From Colwellia sp. MB02u-6 (GTDB lineage: Bacteria > Pseudomonadota > Gammaproteobacteria > Enterobacterales > Alteromonadaceae), in the NCBI RefSeq assembly GCF_014077095.1, contig NZ_JACGVG010000032.1:1-64000 (forward strand): DNA of 64,000 nucleotides. The letters are read 5' to 3'. This document shows positions 1 to 9,509 of the stretch, piece by piece. How positions within the stretch are numbered: position 1 is the first letter of the stretch; each line of letters opens with the position of its first letter. Under the pieces are notes generated by a model, which was given only the letters and a program-made list of their open reading frames with translations, was not told where the DNA came from and searched no databases. Position numbers and translations under genes: made by a program.

Positions 1-1836
1 CAGCTTAATCGCTTCTCCGAGGAAGTGACGCGGGTGGCGCGCGAAGTAGGTACCGAGGGTACGCTGGGCGGTCAGGCGCAAGTGCCGGGCGTCGATGGCA
101 CCTGGAAGGAGCTGACCGACAACGTCAACGCGATGGCGAATAATCTGACCACGCAGGTACGCGCGATCTCAGAGGTGACCACTGCGGTGGCCAAGGGCGA
201 CCTGTCACAGAAGATCACGGTCGATGCCCTGGGCGAGGTAAACATGCTCAAGGGCGATATCAACAAGATGATCAGCACGCTCGCGACCGACAGTGAACAA
301 CGTGATCGCGCTGAGTCAGCGCTGGTGGTTGCCATGAAGGACGCAGAGGCCGCCAACCTCACGAAGAGCGAGTTTCTTGCCAACATGAGCCACGAGATCC
401 GCACGCCGATGAACGCTATTATCGGGATGTCGCGGCTGTGTTTGCAAACTGATATGAACGACAAGCAACACCAGTACATTGCCAAAGTGAACCAATCGGC
501 CCGGGGTCTGTTGGGTGTCATTAATGACATTCTCGATTTCTCCAAGATGGATGCCGGCATGCTCGTTTTGGAACAGGTGCACTTCGCCCTAGAGGGGAGC
601 ATGAGTGTTCTCGAATCGAATCTCTATTACCTGGCGCGGGACAAGGGTTTGTACTTCAACACGAAGATCGAGCCTGAGGTGCCGCCGTATCTTCTAGGAG
701 ACCCCCTGCGTATTGGGCAAGTGTTGTTGAACCTGGTGTCCAACGCGGTGAAGTTCACCTCTGCCGGCGGCGTCAGCGTGTTAGTGGCACTGAAGGAAGC
801 AACATCAGAGTCAGTCGAGCTTGAGTTCCGGGTGATCGACAGCGGCATTGGTCTCAGCCAGAAGCAGGCCGATGGGCTGTTCGGGGCCTTCACCCAAGTC
901 GATACCTCGACCACTCGCAAGTACGGCGGTACGGGGCTGGGTCTGGCGATCAGCAAGCGGCTGGTCGAGCTGATGGGGGGGCGTATCTGGATCGAGAGCG
1001 TGCTCGGGGCCGGTAGCAGTTTTTGCTTCACGGTACTTTTTGGGCGCGGCGATCAGAGCCAGGTTATTAATCACAGGGCTTCCGTGATGCCGTCAGCCAA
1101 CTCGCTATTGAGGCTGAAGGGCAAACGCATTCTTGTGGTCGAGGACAATGAGTTCAACCAGGATCTGATCGAAGAGCTGCTGGAGCAATGCGGCGTGGTA
1201 GTCAGGCTTTGCGGAAACGGGCAAGAAGCGCTGGATCTGTTGGCCAACGAGCGCTTCGATATCGTGCTGATGGACGTGCAGATGCCGGTCATGGATGGCT
1301 TTGAGGCCACGCGCAGGATCAGGGCGACGCCTGCACTGGCAAGCCAATGCATTATCGCCATGACCGCTAACGCCATGGCCGAGGATAGGCGCCGTTGCCT
1401 AGATGCCGGGATGGATGACTTCGAGACCAAGCCGATCGACGCGGATGATTTGTATCGGAAGCTGGTCAAGTGGTTGCCTGACGGCGCCGAAGCAACTGAA
1501 GTAGCGCCAATCGATCTGACCGTACTGGACAAGCTGCTCAGAAATGACTCAGTCAAAATCGCAAAGTTCGCACTGAAATTTTTGCAGACGTCACGCGTGG
1601 CGTTGGCCGAGATGCAGGCCGCGCACGACAATGACGATCTGCAACGACTTGCCGGGCTGTGCCACAAACAAAAATCAGCGGCGGCCTCGGTGGGAGCGTG
1701 GAGTTCGACCGAACTGTATAAAGCGCTAGAGGTGGCCAGCAAAGCCGGAGATTGGCAGAAAACGCAGACGCTGCTGGTGCAACTGCAGCCGCTGATCGAC
1801 CAAATCGCCCTGCAGATAGAACGCGAAATGAGTTGA
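1..1836 (+). CDS. Hybrid histidine kinase with HAMP repeats, receiver and Hpt domains (5' end cut by window)
   Basis: Cytoplasmic phosphorelay kinase. The frame is open from base 1, so the protein starts left of the window; a GTG at 25 is only an internal codon. Numbering from that codon: HAMP-type segments fill residues 1-90 ([19 protein letters not shown], then a second unit). The HisKA H-box is [14 protein letters not shown] with the phospho-His near 123. The ATPase N-box lies near 235-245 and the DSGIG and GGTGLGL boxes near 272 and 301. A receiver domain starts at VVEDNEFNQ with phospho-Asp near 417. The C-terminal Hpt-like segment has [16 protein letters not shown] arrays without an obvious periplasmic sensor are typical of group III hybrid kinases. 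The gene is far richer in G+C than everything to the right of about 3150. It lies 43 bases before the REC-EAL regulator and is probably co-transcribed with it. The signal sensed is unknown. Confidence 0.9.
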   Translation, partial: QLNRFSEEVTRVAREVGTEGTLGGQAQVPGVDGTWKELTDNVNAMANNLTTQVRAISEVTTAVAKGDLSQKITVDALGEVNMLKGDINKMISTLATDSEQRDRAESALVVAMKDAEAANLTKSEFLANMSHEIRTPMNAIIGMSRLCLQTDMNDKQHQYIAKVNQSARGLLGVINDILDFSKMDAGMLVLEQVHFALEGSMSVLESNLYYLARDKGLYFNTKIEPEVPPYLLGDPLRIGQVLLNLVSNAVKFTSAGGVSVLVALKEATSESVELEFRVIDSGIGLSQKQADGLFGAFTQVDTSTTRKYGGTGLGLAISKRLVELMGGRIWIESVLGAGSSFCFTVLFGRGDQSQVINHRASVMPSANSLLRLKGKRILVVEDNEFNQDLIEELLEQCGVVVRLCGNGQEALDLLANERFDIVLMDVQMPVMDGFEATRRIRATPALASQCIIAMTANAMAEDRRRCLDAGMDDFETKPIDADDLYRKLVKWLPDGAEATEVAPIDLTVLDKLLRNDSVKIAKFALKFLQTSRVALAEMQAAHDNDDLQRLAGLCHKQKSAAASVGAWSSTELYKALEVASKAGDWQKTQTLLVQLQPLIDQIALQIEREMS

Positions 1837-1879
1837 TACTGGCGTTGTCTTACCGATTCAGAATTAAAGGAGAAAGAGT

Positions 1880-3133
1880 ATGAATGTATCAACCGAAAAC
1901 GAAATGACTACACCGATGTCACTTCCAGATGAGATCAAATCGCTGCGCGTTCTGCTGGTGGATGATGACGAATTCATGCTGGATATCATCGAGGAAGTGC
2001 TAAGCCAGTGGGGTATCGAGAATATCAGTCGTGCCAACAGCGGCACAGAGGCCTTGGCTCAGGTCGCTGGAGCAGTCGAGCAGTTCCAATTGCTGTTTTG
2101 CGATCTCCAGATGCCGGAGATGGACGGCATTGAATGCTTGCGCCATGTGTCGGATTTGAATTACGAGGGCGCGGTAATCCTGTTGTCCGGCGCTAACGCA
2201 CGTTTACTCGACACGGTCGGAAATTTGCTGATGGAGCATAAGCTGAACTATGTTGGTGCGCTTGAAAAACCCATTGATCAGGCATTGCTGTACGCGCTGC
2301 TGAAGAAGCTCAGCGGTGCCGTGCCAAAAACACAGATCCAGAGCCCGCTAGAGTTGCTGACACCCGATGAAGTTCGCGAGGGCCTGGAGACGGGGTGCGT
2401 GGAGTTGTTTTTTCAGCCCAAGATAGCGGTCAATGGCCAGCGTGTGCTTGGAGCTGAGTGCCTACTGCGTTGGCGTCACCCGGTGCAAGGCATTATCTCA
2501 CCGCTCGCCGTGATCCCAGTGGCGGAGGCGCATGGATTGATCGACACGCTGACCCTGCAGATATTTACCAAGGCGATGGGCTATCTGGGCGAGTGGACGC
2601 GCCAGGGCCATGCGTTAAGGGTCTCGGTCAATATCTCAGTTGACAACCTCCAGCACCTCGATTTACCCGATGTGTTGGCCAGTATCGTGCGCCAGGCGGG
2701 TATAGAAACTCACCAGGTGATGCTGGAAGTCACGGAAAGCAGCATAATACGTGACCTTACCACCAGCCTCGAAATTATCACCCGGTTGCGGCTCCTGGGA
2801 TTCGGTTTGTCGATTGATGATTTCGGCACCGGGAACTCAAGCATGGAGAAGCTCAAGCAGATGCCCTTTACGGAGCTTAAGGTGGATCGAGCTTTCGTTT
2901 TCGGTGCCGCTAACGATCCCGTGGCGCGCGCCATCTTCGAGTCAAGCGTGAAATTGGGCCACTCGCTGGGTATGAAAGTGGTCGCTGAAGGCGCGGAAAC
3001 TCAAGAGGATTTGGATCTGGTGACAACCCTGAACTGTGACGAACTGCAGGGCTATGTCATTGCAAAACCGATGCCTGCCATAGAGTTCATCAAATGGAAA
3101 AAATGCTGGGAAAATCGTAATATAAATAGCTAG
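1880..3133 (+). CDS. REC-EAL response regulator, probable c-di-GMP phosphodiesterase
   Basis: Response regulator whose output is predicted to hydrolyse cyclic di-GMP. The receiver domain is at about residues 20-140, with the acidic pocket LLVDDDE and phospho-Asp 75 in CDLQMPEMDG. The EAL domain is at about 165-405. The signature motif is ECL rather than EAL (E193). The other catalytic residues are visible: N251 in SVNIS, E283 in LEVTES, D313/D314 in SIDDFGTG, K334 in ELKVDR, E370 in VAEGAET and Q390 in LQGY. Activity is therefore likely retained. The arrangement resembles RocR-type REC-EAL proteins. A clear ribosome site (aaaggagaaag) precedes the ATG. It follows the hybrid kinase directly, so the Hpt of that kinase is the natural phosphodonor (inference). 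It shares the same high G+C content. Confidence 0.9.
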   Translation: MNVSTENEMTTPMSLPDEIKSLRVLLVDDDEFMLDIIEEVLSQWGIENISRANSGTEALAQVAGAVEQFQLLFCDLQMPEMDGIECLRHVSDLNYEGAVILLSGANARLLDTVGNLLMEHKLNYVGALEKPIDQALLYALLKKLSGAVPKTQIQSPLELLTPDEVREGLETGCVELFFQPKIAVNGQRVLGAECLLRWRHPVQGIISPLAVIPVAEAHGLIDTLTLQIFTKAMGYLGEWTRQGHALRVSVNISVDNLQHLDLPDVLASIVRQAGIETHQVMLEVTESSIIRDLTTSLEIITRLRLLGFGLSIDDFGTGNSSMEKLKQMPFTELKVDRAFVFGAANDPVARAIFESSVKLGHSLGMKVVAEGAETQEDLDLVTTLNCDELQGYVIAKPMPAIEFIKWKKCWENRNINS

Positions 3134-3162
3134 CTAGGAACTTAAATCGTAAGCTCCTAGCT
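3132..3162 (+). terminator. Hairpin immediately after the REC-EAL gene
   Basis: Thirteen-base arms 3132-3144 and 3150-3162 pair with one mismatch around a five-base loop. The left arm overlaps the stop codon. No T-run follows, so intrinsic termination is plausible but not certain. It sits at the point where the GC-rich segment gives way to AT-rich DNA. Confidence 0.45.
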
Positions 3163-3302
3163 TCAACGATGACCATACCAGATTTGATCAAGTCACTGTC
3201 TATCATGGGCCAAGGCTTCTCAATGACGCACAATAATCACGGTCTCTATGTCGAGAGGAGATCACCTCTGAGCTTACTGAGTTCATCCTCAGTGTGTAGT
3301 GG

Positions 3303-3692
<390 letters not shown>

Positions 3693-4245
3693 TTAGTGGG
3701 CTTAGAGGAGAAGGATATATTACAACATCACCAAATGAATCGCGTGTGTTTGTAGCCTCTAAATCCGATAACCCTTATTAACCTTGGCAAAGCTCAATGA
3801 TGGTACTTTGAAAATTATTTCAGTTTTTAAAAGCTAAGGAATAAAAAAGGCTGATGAACGTAATGGTACTGCTTCAGTTTATGTTGTACCCGATGGCAAG
3901 CACCTACACGTAGCTACGTGTAATTAAGATAGTTTAATAGTGTACAGTCTTCATTAGCATATTGAATATTTTAGGTAATCGTTATGATCGTAAAGTCAAA
4001 TGTCTCTAAAAAAATCATAGTTAACGTTTAATAATCGAATACGAACGGCAGCTTTGAGCTTCAAGCGGACATTAGAATTAACGAGTAGCTAACTTCCCCT
4101 TTGCGCACGAACAAGACCTAAATGATAAAAGAAAGGAACCACAAAATGTAGTAGTTGGTCGGGCTAAGTGGATAGCCCTTCAATTTTTATAACTACTGAG
4201 CTGTATAACTACTCAGCCTTACTAGGACTTAGTTTTTCTCTATTA
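3693..4245. other. Gene-free stretch beside the transposase remnant
   Basis: No credible gene. It contains an 18-base perfect palindrome (TACACGTAGCTACGTGTA, 3905-3922). It also has a short open stretch ending there, with no start and a stop immediately upstream, which may be relic coding sequence. Otherwise it looks like decayed DNA. Confidence 0.5.
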
Positions 4246-4524
4246 TTAGTTTCTATAAATAGTTTGAATAAGATGATAACCAAATTTGGTTTTAATTGGA
4301 CCATGTACCGTTAATATCGCTTTTTTAAAAACCACGTCATCAAACGCTTTTACCATTTGGCCCGGCTTAAATTCGCCTAAATCCCCACCCTTCTTACCTG
4401 ATGGGCAAGTTGAGTTTTTCTTGGCTAACTGTCCAAAGTCAGCCCCTTTGGCGATTTTAGCCTTTAATTCTTGCGCAAGCTTTTCGCTTTTAACTAAGAT
4501 ATGACGGGCACATGCAGCAGCCAC
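4246..4524 (-). CDS. ppiC: Parvulin-type peptidyl-prolyl cis-trans isomerase C
   Basis: Small single-domain cytoplasmic parvulin that isomerises X-Pro bonds. From the GTG at 4524 it is 92 residues, the normal length of PpiC, and covers the whole family pattern: [50 protein letters not shown] and the terminal [12 protein letters not shown]. The GTG is favoured because GGAG lies six bases before it and because homology begins right there. The frame extends upstream to an ATG at 4620, which would add a hydrophobic leader of 32 residues; I consider that less likely. It is divergent from the carbonic anhydrase gene. Confidence 0.85.
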   Translation of the reverse strand: MAAACARHILVKSEKLAQELKAKIAKGADFGQLAKKNSTCPSGKKGGDLGEFKPGQMVKAFDDVVFKKAILTVHGPIKTKFGYHLIQTIYRN

Positions 4525-4736
4525 ATTATTCTCCAATTTAAGGTTAATAGCGTTATTATAACTAATTATGGCCAAGGCAAAGTAAATACTTTTAATTAAC
4601 GCTGTAATCATCTTGAGCAAAACTCATCACTTTATCCATAGCTATGCTAATAACCTCAGATATAAGACCAGTTTTTTCTTTACTTGTTAGCGTAACAACT
4701 TAGAATCACGGTATATTTTCCTTAGTTGTTCCCCCA

Positions 4737-5339
4737 ATGAGTTCAATACAGCATTTATTTGACAATAATCAGCAATGGGCTGACAAGATAAAACAAGAAG
4801 ATCCTAATTTTTTCAAGCATTTATCAGAACAACAGAATCCTGAATATTTATGGATAGGTTGCTCAGACTCTCGCGTGCCGGCTAATGAATTACTGGGTAT
4901 GCAACCGGGTGAAGTTTTTGTGCACCGTAATATTGCTAATCAAGTTATCCATACTGACCTAAATTGCCTGTCTGTCATTCAATTTGCGGTTGATGTTTTA
5001 AAAATAAAGCACATCATTGTTTGTGGACATTATGGCTGTGGCGGCGTCATTGCTTCTTTAGACAATCAAAGCCATGGTTTAATTGATAATTGGTTACATC
5101 ATATTAAAGATGTCTATCGCTTTCATAAAGCGCGTTTAGATGCTGTTGAAAATAAAACTGAACGACTAAAATTGCTCTGCGAATTAAATGTGATAGAACA
5201 AGTTGCCAACGTTTGTAACACAACTATCTTAAAGAAAGCTTGGGATATAAAACAAGATGTTACCGTGCATGGCTTTGTTTATAATTTGCACGACGGTATT
5301 TTAAAAGACTTGCAGGTCTCGGTTGATCGCAATAAATAA
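4737..5339 (+). CDS. can: Beta-class carbonic anhydrase
   Basis: Cytoplasmic zinc enzyme interconverting CO2 and bicarbonate. At 200 residues it is slightly short of E. coli Can (220). Zinc ligands and the catalytic dyad sit at the canonical positions: C42, D44 and R46 in IGCSDSRVPA, and H98 and C101 in CGHYGCGG. The segment VFVHRNIANQV is also characteristic. There is no signal peptide. The ribosome site before the ATG is weak. It appears monocistronic; the next gene starts about 145 bases downstream. A second, exported carbonic anhydrase of another class lies at 20425. Confidence 0.93.
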   Translation: MSSIQHLFDNNQQWADKIKQEDPNFFKHLSEQQNPEYLWIGCSDSRVPANELLGMQPGEVFVHRNIANQVIHTDLNCLSVIQFAVDVLKIKHIIVCGHYGCGGVIASLDNQSHGLIDNWLHHIKDVYRFHKARLDAVENKTERLKLLCELNVIEQVANVCNTTILKKAWDIKQDVTVHGFVYNLHDGILKDLQVSVDRNK

Positions 5340-5484
5340 TTGTGCTTTAAACTAACCCTGTCACAAATTTTGTTACTGGGTCATAAAACACTAAATATAC
5401 TAAGTTTTTATTGTCTTCAGCTCATACAACGCGGCACTCACCTTTTACAATAATGCATTTTTCAGCAACAATATCGCAAATATT

Positions 5485-6132
5485 ATGAACAAAATATTTA
5501 TTATTGGCTTACCTAGAACCGGTACTACCAGTGTTTGTGCTGCTATGCTTGAGCTAGGTTTTCATGTTGCACATACCGCGTATACCGATCGTTCATTCGC
5601 TGAAGCGCAAGTGATCGCCGACACGCCAATATTTTGTGATTATCAATATTTAGATAGAGCTTATCCCAATGCTAAGTTTATCTACTTAGCGCGTACTATG
5701 GATAAATGGCTACCTTCCATCCAGAAGTTACTCACCCGTATGCATACCAACCTTATTCGCGACGATGGTGGCTTTAACCCAATAATTAAACGCTGTTATC
5801 AAACAATATTTACGCCCTATAATCTAGATAACATCAAGGATTTTGAGTTTTTAGCACAATGCTACCAACAACATCAAAGCCAGGTTTATCAGTATTTTCA
5901 AGATAGGGAAGATGACTTTTTATCGATAGATATTAGCGACAGTCAGAGCTATAAACAGTTACTCAGCTTTTTAGCGTTAACTGTCGATATTAATGATTAT
6001 AAAGCCGCTAGCTTAGGTTTTGAAAAACTTAATGTCGGCGGTAAGATCACCGCTTGGAAAGATATAAAAAACACCTTAAAAGTTAACTCTACCAATAAAG
6101 GTAGAGTAACTAAACTACCCTATTTAACCTAA
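5485..6132 (+). CDS. Sulfotransferase-family protein
   Basis: 215 residues beginning with the PAPS-binding loop GLPRTGTTS at residues 8-16, as in bacterial sulfotransferases. These move sulfate from PAPS to a hydroxyl or amine acceptor. A second family-like segment is YPNAKFIYLARTMDKWLPS, corresponding to the 3'-phosphate-binding region. The protein is soluble with no signal peptide. The acceptor cannot be told from sequence, and no PAPS synthesis or glycan genes lie nearby. Some proteins of this type are orphan enzymes of surface polysaccharides or small metabolites. Confidence 0.75.
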   Translation: MNKIFIIGLPRTGTTSVCAAMLELGFHVAHTAYTDRSFAEAQVIADTPIFCDYQYLDRAYPNAKFIYLARTMDKWLPSIQKLLTRMHTNLIRDDGGFNPIIKRCYQTIFTPYNLDNIKDFEFLAQCYQQHQSQVYQYFQDREDDFLSIDISDSQSYKQLLSFLALTVDINDYKAASLGFEKLNVGGKITAWKDIKNTLKVNSTNKGRVTKLPYLT

Positions 6133-6160
6133 ACACCATCATCAAGTGTATCTCGCCTAA

Positions 6161-7405
6161 TTAAGCGCGGTTGCTTGATTGCTTGGTCAAATCACCACTA
6201 GCGGGATTAATTAAGCCGGCAAATAGCACAGCGAAAGCAATAAAAACTGCTGATATATATAGACAGGCCACTAAGCCATAAAGCTGAAAAACCCAGCCTG
6301 AAAGTACAGTACCTAACAACCGGCCACAGGCATTAGCCATATAATAAAAACCCACATCAAGCGACACACCGTCTTTACCCGCCATATCAACAATCAAAAA
6401 ACTATGTAATGACGAATTAATGGCAAATAAAACCGCGAACACCATTAAACCAATAATAACCACCCATTTCGTTGAGAAATCGCTCTGTAAGGCAAGCGCC
6501 ATTGCTGCAGGAACCACAACCAATATAGTACCCCATATTGCGGCATCTCTGCCTGTGGGTGCTTTATTGGCAGGTTTTTTAGTTAATTTTGGCGCGAGCG
6601 TTTGCATCAGACCATAAAGCACGATCCAACCAGCCATAAAGCCACTGACCCCACTATGCGACCAAGCGAATTCGGTGGCTAAAAAAACAGGTAAAGCGAT
6701 AACAAACCACACATCACGCGCGGCAAATAAAAATAACCTCGCGGCTGAAAGTAAGTTAATCGCTCGGCTTTTGGATAGTATCTCTTTAAATTTAGGTCGG
6801 TATTTAGCTTTACCTAAGTCTGCTTGTAACTTAAACAGACTTAACAGCCACACAATCGTTAACATGGCCGCCATCAGTGCAATGGCGCCAGTAAAACCTA
6901 ACCAGGTTAACAACACGCCACCAAGAAAAAATCCGATGCCTTTCAAGGTATTTTTAGAGCCTGTTAATAGTGCTACCCATTGATACAGCTTACCGCTCTG
7001 CCCTGCTGGTACTAAAAGTTTAATGGCACTTTTTGCGCTCATTTTATTAAGGTCTTTAGCAATACCAGACAAAGCTTGCGCCACCATGACATAGGCCACA
7101 GTGAGAAAACTACTCGGCACCAGTAGCATAACCAAAGCGATGATTTGTAAGGCCAAACCAATATTCATGGTTTTGTTTAGCCCGATACGAGCGCCCAACC
7201 AGCCCCCGACTAAATTGGTGATTACGCCAAAAATTTCGTAAAACAAAAACAGCAACGCGATATTTAGCGGGCTATAGCCGAGCTGATAAAAATGCAGCAC
7301 AACCAACATCCGCAGCGCACCGTCGGTTAGGGTAAATGCCCAATAATTACCGGTGATCATCAAATACTGTTTTACCTGAACTGATAGGTCACTGAGTGCT
7401 GTCAT
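6161..7405 (-). CDS. arsJ: Organoarsenical efflux MFS transporter
   Basis: Inner-membrane major facilitator protein of 414 residues with about twelve hydrophobic segments. The N-terminal part (QYLMITGNYWAFTLTDGALRMLVV) and the loop IAKDLNKMSAKSAIK are typical of ArsJ. ArsJ exports 1-arseno-3-phosphoglycerate, made from arsenate and glyceraldehyde-3-phosphate by the dedicated GAPDH encoded directly upstream. The order arsR-gapdh-arsJ with 43 bases between gapdh and arsJ fits the known operon, so the assignment rests on both sequence and context. Confidence 0.9.
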   Translation of the reverse strand: MTALSDLSVQVKQYLMITGNYWAFTLTDGALRMLVVLHFYQLGYSPLNIALLFLFYEIFGVITNLVGGWLGARIGLNKTMNIGLALQIIALVMLLVPSSFLTVAYVMVAQALSGIAKDLNKMSAKSAIKLLVPAGQSGKLYQWVALLTGSKNTLKGIGFFLGGVLLTWLGFTGAIALMAAMLTIVWLLSLFKLQADLGKAKYRPKFKEILSKSRAINLLSAARLFLFAARDVWFVIALPVFLATEFAWSHSGVSGFMAGWIVLYGLMQTLAPKLTKKPANKAPTGRDAAIWGTILVVVPAAMALALQSDFSTKWVVIIGLMVFAVLFAINSSLHSFLIVDMAGKDGVSLDVGFYYMANACGRLLGTVLSGWVFQLYGLVACLYISAVFIAFAVLFAGLINPASGDLTKQSSNRA

Positions 7406-7448
7406 TTATGCAAATCTACTTTAGCTTTTAACTTGGTGAGTTTTATGT

Positions 7449-8462
7449 CTAACTATTCAGATCAGAGCGACCCACCATACGAGCGATTTCCGCTGTACGA
7501 TTTGCATAGCCCCATTCGTTGTCATACCAAACATAAAGTTTAACTTGTGTGCCATTAACCACCATAGTTGAGGGTGCGTCGATAATGCACGAGCGTGGAT
7601 CGGTTTTATAATCAATTGAAACCAGTGGCCGCTGTTCAAAACCTAAAATATCTTTTAGCTCGCCATTCGCCGCCGCTTGTAAATAATCATTCACTTCTTG
7701 TTTTGTTGTGGCTCGTTCTAGCTCAAAAACACAATCGGTAATTGACGCATTAGCCAGTGGCACTCGTACCGCATGGCCATTAAGCTTACCTTTAAGTTCC
7801 GGGAAAATATGGGTAATAGCCGTTGCTGAGCCGGTAGTGGTTGGAATTAAGCTCATGCCACAAGCACGGGCACGACGTAAATCTTTATGCGGTGCATCTA
7901 AGATGGTTTGCGTATTGGTGATATTATGAATGGTGGTCATTGAACCATGTTTAATGCCAATATTTTCGTGAATAACTTTTACCACGGGGGCAAGGCAGTT
8001 AGTGGTGCAAGATGCAGCAGTGACTATCGGGTGCTTGTCGCTGTCGTATTGGTCATCATTAACGCCCATAACAATATTCAATACGCCGTCTTCTTTCACT
8101 GGCGCAGTAACGACCACACGTTTAACCCCTTGATCTAAATAAGCTTGCAGTAATGCTGTAGATTTCATCACACCCGTTGCTTCAATAACCACGTCACAAC
8201 CTGACCAATCCGTGTCGGCAATAGTGCTATTTTGGCTACAGGTAATTTCATTATTGTTAATCACTATATTTTCAGCTTTATGCTGCGCCTGATGTTGCCA
8301 AATACCATGTATTGAATCAAAATTAAGTAAATGTGCTAAGGTTTCTGCGTTACCAGCAGGATCGTTAATTTTAATAATTTCAACATCATCCCAGCCATAG
8401 GCTACCCGCATCGATAAACGTCCAATACGGCCGAAACCGTTAATACCAATTTTAATTGTCAT
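7449..8462 (-). CDS. gap: Glyceraldehyde-3-phosphate dehydrogenase of the ars operon
   Basis: Type I GAPDH, 337 residues from the ATG at 8462 ([15 protein letters not shown]). AGGA lies about eight bases upstream. An in-frame upstream start at 8504 would add 14 residues that lack homology. The NAD-binding GxGxxG is at residues 8-13. The catalytic cysteine is C152 in AASCTTNC. The C-terminal [11 protein letters not shown] is complete. Given its position between arsR and arsJ it is probably the arsenate-dedicated isozyme forming 1-arseno-3-phosphoglycerate. A glycolytic role is possible, but the operon argues against it being the main enzyme. Confidence 0.92.
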   Translation of the reverse strand: MTIKIGINGFGRIGRLSMRVAYGWDDVEIIKINDPAGNAETLAHLLNFDSIHGIWQHQAQHKAENIVINNNEITCSQNSTIADTDWSGCDVVIEATGVMKSTALLQAYLDQGVKRVVVTAPVKEDGVLNIVMGVNDDQYDSDKHPIVTAASCTTNCLAPVVKVIHENIGIKHGSMTTIHNITNTQTILDAPHKDLRRARACGMSLIPTTTGSATAITHIFPELKGKLNGHAVRVPLANASITDCVFELERATTKQEVNDYLQAAANGELKDILGFEQRPLVSIDYKTDPRSCIIDAPSTMVVNGTQVKLYVWYDNEWGYANRTAEIARMVGRSDLNS

Positions 8463-8539
8463 GGTGATTTTCCTGTCAAAATTTATTTTATAATCACTTA
8501 GCAAGCTAAGTGATTAGGCTTATTTAAGCTTGGCGTCTC

Positions 8540-8890
8540 TTACTCACAACAACTTGCAATACGTTCAGGTCTAGCGCCCATAAGATGTAATGCTTGCAGA
8601 TGTGGAGTAATAAAGTCGATATTTTCTTTTAAGGTTAAACTGATAACCTGTTGTGCCCATCTGGCTATATCAGGATTAATGCTATAAAAAACCCATTGTT
8701 TTTGTTTACGTGTTAATAATAAGCCCGAACTTTTTAATAGCGCCAAATGTCGGGATATTTTTGGCTGACTAGACTCAGCAAGTGCCGCCATGAGTTCGCA
8801 AACACAAAGCTCACCTTCTTGGGCAATCAGCAATATACTTTTAAGCCGTATATCATCAGCCAAATTTTTATAAAACTCAGTTGGGTTCAT
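8540..8890 (-). CDS. arsR: ArsR-family arsenical-responsive repressor
   Basis: 116-residue winged-helix repressor. The metalloid site motif ELCVCEL places C29 and C31 at the start of the recognition helix region, as in the E. coli ArsR type. The recognition helix is AESSQPKISRHLALLKSSGLL. A vicinal cysteine pair (C114, C115) near the C-terminus may supply a further As(III) ligand. It is first gene of the arsR-gap-arsJ unit, with 77 bases to gap, and should autoregulate the operon from the promoter region at 8891-9000. Confidence 0.92.
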   Translation of the reverse strand: MNPTEFYKNLADDIRLKSILLIAQEGELCVCELMAALAESSQPKISRHLALLKSSGLLLTRKQKQWVFYSINPDIARWAQQVISLTLKENIDFITPHLQALHLMGARPERIASCCE

Positions 8891-8960
8891 TTGCTGCTCT
8901 TCTGGTTAATGCTCAGTTTAGGTGATAATAACCCAAGCCACTTAATAACGAAATAGTTAT

Positions 8961-8976
8961 ATAATAATTTTATTAT
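8961..8976. promoter_or_regulatory. Candidate ArsR operator
   Basis: A perfect 7-2-7 inverted repeat (ATAATAATTTTATTAT) lies 70 bases upstream of arsR in an AT-rich promoter region. Position and symmetry suit a dimeric ArsR repressor, but base composition alone could produce it. Confidence 0.3.
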
Positions 8977-9039
8977 AAAATGATTATATTAAAATAAAGC
9001 GTGCTTAACGTACCTGGGTAATAAAATGCCGAACACGCT

Positions 9040-9059
9040 CTAATAATTTTAATTATTAG
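9040..9059. other. Palindrome between arsR and bfd
   Basis: A 9-2-9 perfect inverted repeat (CTAATAATTTTAATTATTAG) lies in the divergent intergenic region. It may be an operator or a weak hairpin; the sequence does not decide. Confidence 0.3.
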
Positions 9060-9145
9060 ACTTATCAGTGTACTAATAAAAAGCACAAATTAATTCTTGA
9101 AACGAAACTAAATAAGAACTATTATCAATCGTGTTATCAATCACC

Positions 9146-9160
9146 AGAGAATTATTATCA
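9146..9160. promoter_or_regulatory. Candidate Fur box overlapping the bfd start
   Basis: agagaat-t-attatca agrees with 12 of 15 positions of the 7-1-7 Fur pattern TGATAAT-n-ATTATCA. A further ATTATCA half-site lies at 9121-9127. Iron-responsive control of bfd is usual in this group. Confidence 0.4.
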
Positions 9161-9354
9161 TGTTTGTTTGTATTTGCAAGGGCATTACAGATCATCAAAT
9201 TAAACAATTAGTCACTGAATCTGGTGTTGGGTCTATCCGTGATTTAAAACAGCACTTACCATTAGGTTCGCAGTGTGGTACTTGCGTCAAGGTTGCTCAA
9301 AATATTATTAATAACACGATTATCAATGAGAGCTTATTTAAAGAAGTCGGCTAA
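9160..9354 (+). CDS. bfd: Bacterioferritin-associated ferredoxin
   Basis: 64-residue [2Fe-2S] protein that reduces the iron core of bacterioferritin so that Fe(II) can be released. The four cluster cysteines are C4, C6, C39 and C42 (MFVCIC and QCGTC), the standard Bfd spacing. It lies upstream of two bacterioferritin genes, which fits the role. The gap of about 150 bases to the first bfr gene leaves room for a separate bfr promoter. Confidence 0.93.
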   Translation: MFVCICKGITDHQIKQLVTESGVGSIRDLKQHLPLGSQCGTCVKVAQNIINNTIINESLFKEVG

Positions 9355-9509
9355 AGAGCCCACTTAGGTTAATAACCTGACTGTAACTGATAACGTACAA
9401 ACCCCTCAAGCTATTGTTTTTAAGTGCTTTTTTAATCTATCCTTTTCATTTACCTACTTTCTTTCTATAATTGCAGTCAATATTTAATTAACTTAAATTT
9501 GAGATGCTA

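Noticed and set aside
72..1892. Several long minus-strand open frames opposite the GC-rich kinase
   Set aside because: Serine/arginine-rich shadow translations typical of antisense frames in GC-rich coding DNA; no homology.
3841..3925. Short open stretch (SVYVVPDGKHLHVATCN) as a gene
   Set aside because: A stop lies immediately upstream and there is no start codon or ribosome site; at best a relic.
4525..4620. N-terminal extension of PpiC giving a membrane-anchored isomerase
   Set aside because: A GTG with a good GGAG site lies exactly where family homology begins and gives the standard 92-residue length; the extension has no homology I know.
8463..8504. Longer GAPDH start at 8504
   Set aside because: The ATG at 8462 has a ribosome site and is the usual GAPDH N-terminus.
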